From the NCBI GenBank assembly GCA_030998225.1, contig JAPYXD010000713.1, forward strand, positions 310,001 to 374,000: a stretch of 64,000 nt of DNA, written 5' to 3'. This document shows, piece by piece, positions 54,501 through 64,000 of the stretch. This DNA is from Diplolepis rosae (taxonomy: Eukaryota > Arthropoda > Insecta > Hymenoptera > Diplolepididae). The first letter of the stretch is position 1, and each line of letters begins with the position of its first letter. The notes beneath the pieces were generated by a model that worked only from the letters and a program-made list of their open reading frames with translations, had not been told where the DNA came from and ran no database searches. A program made the translations under genes and the position numbers.

Positions 54501-55778
54501 TCTGTTTAATTAGGATGAATTTTGATCCAATTAATGATAATTTTTCTCTCATAACGTCAAATCTAGTGAATTTTCGTAAAAATATCATCACCTTTTTTAA
54601 TCATATCAAGTTTGATCCAATTAAGGATGTTTTCCCACACATAACCTAAAACTACTAATTTCATATAAAAACATTATCATCTGTTTAATTAGGATCAAGT
54701 TTGATCCAATTAATGATGATTTTTCGCTTATAACCTGGAATCTAGTGACTTTTCATAAAAATATTATCATCTTTTTTAACCATATCAAGTTTGGTCCAAT
54801 TAATGATGATTTTCCGCACATAACCTTGAAACTTCTGATTCTATATAAAAACATTACCATCTGTTCTAATCATATCAAGTTTGGTCCAATTAGTGATGAT
54901 TTTTCGCCTATAACCTGAAATCTAGTGTCTTTTTCATAAAAATATTATCATCTTTTTTAACCATATCAAGTTTGGTCCAATTAATGATGATTTTCCGCAC
55001 TTAACCTTGAAACTTCTGATTCTATATAAAAACATTACCATCTGTTTTAATCATATCAAGTTTGGTCCAATTAGTGATGATTTTTCGCCTATAACCTGAA
55101 ATCTAGTGACTTTTTCATAAAAACATTATCATCTTTTATAATCATATCAAGTTTCGTCCAATTAATGATGATTTTTCGCTCGTAACCTCAAATCTAGTGA
55201 CTTTTTCATAAAAACATCATCAACTGTTTTAATTATATCAAATTTGTTCCAATTAATGATGATTTTCCGCACATAACCTAAAAACTACTAATTTCATATG
55301 GAAACATTACTATCTGTTTAATTAGGATGAATTTTGATCCAATTAATGATGATTTTTCTCTCATAACGTCAAATCTAGTGAATTTTCGTATAAATGTCAT
55401 CACCTTTTTTAATCATATCAAGTTTGATAAATTTAAGTATGGTATTCCAAACATAACATAAAAACTACTAATTTCATATAAAAACATTATCAACTGTTTA
55501 ATTAGTATCAAGTATGATCCAATTAATGATGATTTTTCGATTATAACCTGAAATCTAGTAAAATTTCATAAAAACATTATCATCTTTTTTAATCATATCA
55601 AGTTTGGTCCAATTAATGATGATTTTCCGCACATAGCCTTGAAACTTCTGATTCTATATAAAACCATTACCATCTGTTCTAATCATATCAAGTTTGGTCC
55701 AATTAATGATGATTTTTCGCTTATAACCTGAAATCTAGTGATTTTTCATAAAAAATTTTCACTTTTTTTAATCATATC
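51544..55778. repeat. Satellite higher-order block c (about 4.24 kb)
   Basis: It is 4235 bp between anchors, equal to 46 full plus 2 half monomers. Private variants recur in the next block at 4234-4237 bp: TTCGACTATA at 53191 and 57427, and CGTATAAATG at 55387 and 59621. The first 570 bp are D-type units. Confidence 0.85.
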
Positions 55779-58700
55779 AAGCTTGATCCAATTAATGATG
55801 ATTTTCCGCACATAACCTTGCAACTTCTGATTCTATATAAAGCCATTACCATCTGTTTTAATCATATCAAGTTCGTTCCAATTAAAGATGATTACCATCT
55901 AGTTCAATCATATCGAGGTTGGTCCAATTGATGATGATTTTTCGCACATAGCCTTAAATGTAGTGATTTTATATAAAAACATTACCATCTATTTCAATCA
56001 GATCTAGTTTGGTCCAATTGATGATGATTTTTCGCACAAAGCCTTAAATCTAGTGTTTTTATATAAAAAAATTACCATCTAGTTCAATCATATCGAGGTT
56101 GGTCCAATTAATGATGATTTTCCGCACATAACCTTGCAACTTCTGATTCTATATAAAGCCATTACCATCTGTTTTAATCATATCAAGTTTGTTCCAAATA
56201 ATTATGATTACCATCTAGTTCAATCATATCGAGGTTGGTCCAATTGATAATGATTTTTCGCACATAGCCTTAAATGTAGTGATTTTATATAAAAACATTA
56301 CCATCTAGTTCAATCATATCGAGGTTGGTCCAATTAATGATGGTTTTCGGCACATAACCTTGAAACTTCTGATTCTATATAAAAGCCATTACCATCTGTT
56401 TTAATCATATCAAGTTCGATCCAATTAATGGTGATTTTCCGCACATAACCTTGAAACTTCTGTTTCTATATAAAACCATTACCATCTTTTCTAATCATAT
56501 CAAGTTTGGTCCAATTAATGATGATTTTTCGCTTATAACCAGAAATCTAGTGACTTTTCATAAAAACATTATCATCTTTTTTAATCATATCAAGTTTGAT
56601 CCAATTAATGATGATTTTTCGCTCGTAATCTCAAATCTAGTGACTTTTCATAAAAACATTAGCATCTTTTTTAATCATATCAAGTTTGGTCCAATTAATG
56701 ATGATTTTTCGCTCGTAACCTCAAATCTAGTGACTTTTCATAAAAACATCATCAACTGTTTTAATTATATCAAATGTGGTCCAATTAATGATGATTTTCC
56801 GCACATAACCTTGAAACTTCTGATTCTATATAAAACCATTACCATCTGTTCTAATCATATCAAGTTTGGTCCAATTAGTGATGATTTTTCGCCTATAACC
56901 TGAAATCTAGTGACTTTTCATAAAAACATTATCATCTTTTTTAATCATATCAAGTTTGGTCCAATTAATGATGATTTTTCGTTCGTAACCTCAAATCTAG
57001 TGACTTTTCATAAAAACATCATCAACTGTTTTGATTATATCAAATTTGGTCCAATTAATGATGATTTTCCGCACATAACCTTAAACTTCTGATTCTATAT
57101 AAAACCATTACCATCTGTTCTAATCATATCAAGTTTGGTCGAATTAGTGATGATTTTTCGCCTATAACCTGAAATCTAGTGACTTTTCATAAAAACATCA
57201 TCAACTGTTTTGATTATATCAAATTTGGTCCAATTAATGATGATTTTCCGCACATAACCTTGAAACTTCTGATTCTATATAAAACCATTACCATCTGTTC
57301 TAATCATATCAAGTTTGGTCCAATTAGTGATGATTTTTCGCCTATAACCTGAAATCTAGTGACTTTTCATAAAAACATTATCATCTTTTTTAATCATATC
57401 AAGTTTGGTCCAATTAGTGATGATTTTTCGACTATAACCTGAAATCTAGTGACTTTTCATAAAAACATCATCAACTGTTTTAATCATATCAAATGTGGTC
57501 CAATTAATGATGATTTTCCGCACATAACCTAAAAAGCTACTAATTTCATATAAAAACATTACTATCTGTTTAATTAGGATGGAATGTGATCCAATTAATG
57601 ATGATTTTTCGCTCATAACCTGAAATCTAGTGATTTTTCATAAAAACAGTATCATCTTTTTTAATCATATCAAGTTTGATCCAAGCGATGATGATTTTCC
57701 GCACATAATCTTAAACTTCTGATTCTATTTAAAACCATCACCATCTGTTTTAATCATATCACGTTTTGGTCCAATTAAGGATAGTTTTCCACACATAACC
57801 TTGAAACTACTAATTTCATATAAAAACATTACTATCTGTTTAATTAGGATGGAATGTGATCCAATTAATGATGATTTTTCGCTCATAACCTGAAATCTAG
57901 TGACTTTTCATAAAAACATTATCATCTTTTTTAATCATATCAAGTTTGATCCAATTAATGATGATTTTTCGCTCATGACCTGAAATCTACTAATTTCATA
58001 TGGAAACATTACTATCTGTTTAATTAGGATGGATTTTGATCCAATTAATGATGATTTTTCGCTCATAACGTCAAATCTAGTGACTTTTCGTAAAAACATC
58101 ATCACCTTTTTAAATCATATTAAGTTTGGTCCAATTAAGGATGGTTCTCCACACATAACCTAAAAAACTACTAATTTCATATAAAAACATTAACATCTGT
58201 TTAATTAGGATCAATTTTGAACCAATTAATGATGATTTTTCGCTTATAACCTGGAATCTAGTGACTTTTCATAAAAACGTTATCATCTTTTTTAATCATA
58301 TCAAGTTTGGTCCAATTAATGATGATTTTCCGCACATAGCCTTGAAACTTCTGATTCTATTTCAAACCATTACCATCTGTTTTAATCATATCAAGTTTGG
58401 TCCAATTAATGATGATTTTCCGCACATAACCTTGAAACTTCTGATTCTATTTCAAACCATTACCATCTGTTCTAATCATATCAAGTTTGGTCCAATTAGT
58501 GATGATTTTTCGCCTATAACCTGAAATCTAGTGACTTTTCATAAAAACATTATCATCTTTTTTAATCATATCAAGTTTGGTCCAATTAATGATGATTTTT
58601 CGCTCATAACGTCAAATCTAGTGACTTTTCATAAAAACATCATCAACTGTTTTAATCATATCAAATGTGGTCCAATTAATGATGATTTTCCGCACATAAC

Positions 58701-60014
58701 CTAAAAAGCTACTAATTTCATATGGAAACATAACTATCTGTTTAATTAGGATGAATTTTGATCCAATTAATGATAATTTTTCTCTCATAACGTCAAATCT
58801 AGTGAATTTTCGTAAAAATATCATCACCTTTTTTAATCATATCAAGTTTGATCCAATTAAGGATGTTTTCCCACACATAACCTAAAAAACTACTAATTTC
58901 ATATAAAAACATTATCATCTGTTTAATTAGGATCAAGTTTGATCCAATTAATGATGATTTTTCGCTTATAACCTGGAATCTAGTGACTTTTCATAAAAAT
59001 ATTATCATCTTTTTTAACCATATCAAGTTTGGTCCAATTAATGATGATTTTCCGCACATAACCTTGAAACTTCTGATTCTATATAAAAACATTACCATCT
59101 GTTCTAATCATATCAAGTTTGGTCCAATTAGTGATGATTTTTCGCCTATAACCTGAAATCTAGTGTCTTTTCATAAAAATATTATCATCTTTTTTAACCA
59201 TATCAAGTTTGGTCCAATTAATGATGATTTTCCGCACATAACCTTAAACTTCTGATTCTATATAAAAACATTACCATCTGTTTTAATCATATCATGTTTG
59301 GTCCAATTAATGATGATTATCCGCACATAACCTGAAATCCAGTGAATTTTCATAAAAACGTTATTATCTTTTTTAATCATATCAAGTTTTGTCCAATTAA
59401 TGATGATTTTTCGCTCGTAACCTCAAATCTAGTGACTTTTCATAAAAACATCATCAACTGTTTTAATTATATCAAATTTGTTCCAATTAATGATGATTTT
59501 CCGCACATAACCTAAAAACTACTAATTTCATATGGAAACATTACTATCTGTTTAATTAGGATGAATTTTGATCCAATTAATGATGATTTTTCTCTCATAA
59601 CGTCAAATATAGTGAATTTTCGTATAAATGTCATCACCTTTTTTAATCATATCAAGTTTGATCCATTTAAGGATGGTTTTCCACACATAACCTAAAAAAC
59701 TACTAATTTCATATAAAAACATTATCATCTGTTTAATTAGGATCAATTTTGATCCAATTAATGATGATTTTTCGCTTATAACCTGGAATCTAGTAACATT
59801 TTATAAAAACATTATCATCTTTTTTAATCATATCAAGTTTGGTCCAATTAATGATGATTTTCCGCACATAGCCTTGAAACTTCTGATTCTATATAAAACC
59901 ATTACCATCTGTTCTAATCATATCAAGTTTGGTCCAATTAATGATGATTTTTCGCTCATAACTCTGAAATCTAGTGATTTTTCATAAAAAATTTTCACTT
60001 TTTTTAATCATATC
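55779..60014. repeat. Satellite higher-order block d (about 4.24 kb)
   Basis: It is 4236 bp between anchors and matches block c nearly monomer for monomer, including the D-type opening with ATCAGATCTAGTTTGG and the two half units. It is the best reference copy for the higher-order unit. Confidence 0.85.
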
Positions 60015-62715
60015 AAGCTTGATCCAATTAATGATGATTTTCCGCACATAACCTTGCAACTTCTGATTCTATATAAAGCCATTACCATCTGTTTTAATCA
60101 TATCAAGTTCGTTCCAATTAAAGATGATTACCATCTAGTTCAATCATATCGAGGTTGGTCCAATTGATGATGATTTTTCGCACATAGCCTTAAATGTAGT
60201 GATTTTATATAAAAACATTACCATCTATTTCAATCAGATCTAGTTTGGTCCAATTGATGATGAATTTTCGCACAAAGCCTTAAATCTAGTGTTTTTATAT
60301 AAAAATTACCATCTAGTTCAATCATATCGAAGTTGGTCCAATTAATGATGATTTTCCGCACATAACCTTGCAACTTCTGATTCTATATAAAGCCATTACC
60401 ATCTGTTTTAATCATATCAAGTTTGTTCCAATTAATGATGATTACCATCTAGTTCAATCATATCGAGGTTGGTCCAATTGATGATGATTTTTCGCACATA
60501 GCCTTAAATGTAGTGATTTTATATAAAAACATTACCATCTAGTTCAATCATATCGAGGTTGGTCCAATTAATGATGGTTTTTCGGCACATAACCTTGAAA
60601 CTTCTGATTCTATATAAAGCCATTACCATCTGTTTTAATCATATCAAGTTCGATCCAATTAATGGTGATTTTCCGCACATAACCTGGAAACTTCTGATTC
60701 TATATAAAACCATTACCATCTTTTCTAATCATATCAAGTTTCGTCCAATTAATGATGATTTTTCGCTTATAACCTGAAATCTAGTGACTTTTCATAAAAA
60801 CATTATCATCTTTTTTAATCATATCAAGTTTGATCCAATTAATGATGATTTTTCGTTCGTAACCTCAAATCTAGTGACTTTTCATAAAGAAAACATTAGC
60901 ATTTTTTTTAATCATATCAAGTTTGGTCCAATTAATGATGATTTTTCGTTCGTAACCTCAAATCTAGTGACTTTTCATAAAAACATCATCAACTGTTTTG
61001 ATTATATCAAATTTGGTCCAATTAATGATGATTTTCCGCACATAACCTTGAAACTTATGATTCTATATAAAACCATTACCATCTGTTCTAATCATATCAA
61101 GTTTGGTCCAATTAGTGATGATTTTTCGCCTATAACCTGAAATCTAGTGACTTTTCATAAAAACATTATCATTTTTTTTAATCATATCAAGTTTGGTCCA
61201 ATTAATGATGATTTTTCGTTCGTAACCTCAAATCTAGTGACTTTTCATAAAAACATCATCAACTGTTTTGATTATATCAAATTTGGTCCAATTAATGATG
61301 ATTTTCCGCACATAACCTTAAACTTCTGATTCTATTTAAAACCATTACCATCTGTTTTAATCATATCAAGTTTGGTCCAATTAGTGATGATTTTTCGCCT
61401 ATAACCTGAAATCTAGTGACTTTTCATAAAAACATCATCAACTGTTTTGATTATATCAAATTTGGTCCAATTAATGATGATTTTCCGCACATAACCTTAA
61501 ACTTCTGATTCTATTTAAAACCATTACCATCTGTTCTAATCATATCAAGTTTGGTCCAATTAGTGATGATTTTTCGCCTATAACCTGAAATCTAGTGACT
61601 TTTCATAAAAACATTATCATCTTTTTTAATCATATCAAGTTTGGTCCAATTAGTGATGATTTTTCGACTATAACCTGAAATCTAGTGACTTTTCATAAAA
61701 ACATCATCAACTGTTTTAATCATATCAAGTTTGATCCAATTAATGATGATTTTCCGCACATAACCTTAAACTACTAATTTCATATAAAAACATTACTATC
61801 TGTTTAATTAGGATGGAATGTGATCCAATTAATGATGATTTTTCGCTCATAACCTGAAATCTAGTGATTTTTCATAAAAACAGTATCATCTTTTTTAATC
61901 ATATCAAGTTTGATCCAAGCGATGACGATTTTCCGCACATAACCTTTAAACTTCTGATTCTATTTAAAACTATCACCATCTGTTTTAATCATATCACGTT
62001 TGGTCCAATTAAGGATAGTTTTCCACACATAACCTTGAAACTACTAATTTCATATAAAAACATTACTATCTGTTTAATTAGGATGGAATGTGATCCAATT
62101 AATGATGATTTTTCGCTCATAACCTGAAATCTAGTGACTTTTCATAAAAACATTATCATCTTTTTTAATCATATCAAGTTTGATCCAATTAATGATGATT
62201 TTTCACTCATGACCTGAAAACTACTAATTTCATATGGAAACATTACTATCTGTTTAATTAGGATGGATTTTGATCCAATTAATGATGATTTTTCGCTCAT
62301 AACGTCAAATCTAGTGACTTTTCGTAAAAACATCATCACCTTTTTAAATCATATTAAGTTTGGTCCAATTAAGGATGGTTCTCCACACATAACCTAAAAA
62401 CTACTAATTTCATATAAAAACATTATCATCTGTTTAATTAGGATCAATTTTGAACCAATTAATGATGATTTTTCGCTTATAACCTGGAATCTAGTGACTT
62501 TTCATAAAAACATTATCATCTTTTTTAATCATATCAAGTTTGGTCCAATTAATGATGATTTTCCGCACATAGCCTTGAAACTTCTGATTCTATATAAAAA
62601 ACCATTACCATCTGTTCTAATCATATCAAGTTTGGTCCAATTTATGATGATTTTTCGCTCATAACCTGAAATCTAGTGATTTTTAATAAAAAATTTTCAC
62701 TTTTTTAATCATATC
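60015..62715. repeat. Satellite higher-order block e, 17 monomers deleted
   Basis: It is 2701 bp. Up to 62564 it matches block d at an offset of about 4233-4236; after 62564 it matches at an offset of 2701. The switch lies in a monomer with CGCACATAGCCTTGAAAC. In block d that motif occurs at both 58331 and 59863, 1532 bp (17 monomers) apart. Confidence 0.85.
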
Positions 62716-64000
62716 AAGCTTGATCCAATTAATGATGATTTTCCGCACATAACCTTGCAACTTCTGATTCTATATAAAGCCATTACCATCTGTTTTAATC
62801 ATATCAAGTTCGTTCCAATTAAAGATGATTACCATCTAGTTCAATCATATCGAGGTTGGTCCAATTGATGATGATTTTTCGCACATAGCCTTAAATGTAG
62901 TGATTTTATATAAAAACATTACCATCTATTTCAAAGAGATCTAGTTTGGTCCAATTGATGATGATTTTTCGCACAAAGCCTTAAATCTAGTGTTTTTATA
63001 TAAAAAAATTACCATCTATTTCAATCATATCGAGGTTGGTCCAATTAATGATGATTTTCCGCACATAACCTTGCAACTTCTGATTCTATATAAAGCCATT
63101 ACCATCTGTTTTAATCATATCAAGTTTGTTCCAATTAATGATGATTACCATCTAGTTCAATCATATCGAGGTTGGTCCAATTAATGATGATTTTTCGCTC
63201 ATAACCTTAAATCTAGTGACTTTTCATAAAAACATCATCACCTTTTTTAATAGTATCAAGTTTGATCCAATTAAGAATGGTTTTACACACATAAACTAAA
63301 AACTACTAATTTCATATAAAAACATTATCATCTGTTTAATTAGGATCAAGTTTGGTCCAATTTATGATGATTTTTCGCTCATAACCTGAAATCTAGTGAT
63401 TTTTCATAAAAACATTATCACTTTTTTTAATCATATCAAGCTTGATACAATTAATGATGATTTTTCGCACAAAACCTTGAAACTTCTGATTCTATATAAA
63501 AAAACATTACCATCTGTTCTAATCATATCAAGTTTGGTCCAATTAGTGATGATTTTTCGCCTATAACCTGAAATCTAGTGTCTTTTCATAAAAATATTAT
63601 CATTTTTTTTAATCAGATCAAGTTTGGTCCAATTAATGATGATTTTCCGCACCTAGCCTTGAAACTTCTGATTCTATTTAAAACCATTACCATCTGTTTT
63701 AATCATATCAAGTTTGGTCCAATTAGTGATGATTTTTCGCCTATAACCTGAAATCTAGTGACTTTTCATAAAAACATTATCATCTTTTATAATCATATCA
63801 AGTTTCGTCCAATTAATGATGATTTTTCGTTCGTAACCTCAAATCTAGTGACTTTTCATAAAAACATCATCAACTGTTTTGATTATATCAAATTTGGTCC
63901 AATTAATGATGATTTTCCGCACATAACCTAAAACTACTAATTTCATATGGAAACATTACTATCTGTTTAATTAGGATGAATTTTGATCCAATTAATGATG
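62716..64000. repeat. Satellite higher-order block f, partial
   Basis: It opens with the D-type cluster (to about 63190), then passes into ordinary monomers in an order differing from blocks c to e, and runs off the right edge of the window. No gene is seen. Confidence 0.75.

Noticed and set aside
614..63184. Dozens of open frames of 60-150 codons in the satellite, on both strands
   Set aside because: They are periodic translations of the 90-bp monomer, begin and end at the same monomer positions, contain the same 30-residue pattern and are interrupted by unit-encoded stops. No domain or non-repetitive sequence is present.

Overview
This window is eukaryotic, repeat-dominated DNA, most likely from an arthropod and probably an insect. 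About 58 kb of the 64 kb is one AT-rich satellite array (about 27% GC in a typical unit) with a 90-bp monomer, always in the same orientation. The array is interrupted once, at 19370-25270, by a GC-richer, near-full-length non-LTR retrotransposon with the architecture of the R1 clade (R1/TRAS/SART-like), a clade known mainly from arthropods. I see no host protein gene, rRNA, tRNA, CRISPR array or bacterial feature. The species cannot be named from the sequence.

Layout. 1-19369: left satellite arm, with a roughly 5.9-kb segment present twice 7.5 kb apart (about 1020-6880 and 8521-14392); each copy opens with a cluster of divergent 'D-type' monomers containing 46-bp half units. 19370-25270: retrotransposon, made of a 1.16-kb 5' leader, a gag-like ORF1 with three zinc knuckles, ORF2 with an APE-type endonuclease, reverse transcriptase and C-terminal CCHC motif, a 0.35-kb 3' UTR rich in inverted repeats, and a 23-nt poly(A). 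It is bounded by a 12-14 bp target-site duplication of satellite sequence. 25271 to about 39230: satellite without D-type units, with long-range repeats at about 4.05 and 10.35 kb. About 39231-64000: satellite organised in higher-order blocks that each start with a D-type cluster; the best preserved block is about 4236 bp (46 full plus 2 half monomers) and is shortened by 12 or 17 monomers in neighbouring copies.

How the parts work together. ORF1 would coat the element RNA. The ORF2 endonuclease would nick the satellite and its reverse transcriptase would copy the RNA from the nick (target-primed reverse transcription), with the 3' UTR/poly(A) as the likely recognition end. In this copy ORF1 is split by one -1 frame change and ORF2 by three single-base frame changes, but all catalytic motifs are intact and no other in-frame stops are seen. 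It is therefore either a very young dead copy or a live copy carrying consensus indel errors. The ORF1 frame change lies exactly on a canonical -1 slippery heptamer, which deserves a check.

The many short open frames inside the satellite exist because 90 bp is 30 codons; they are periodic shadows, not genes.
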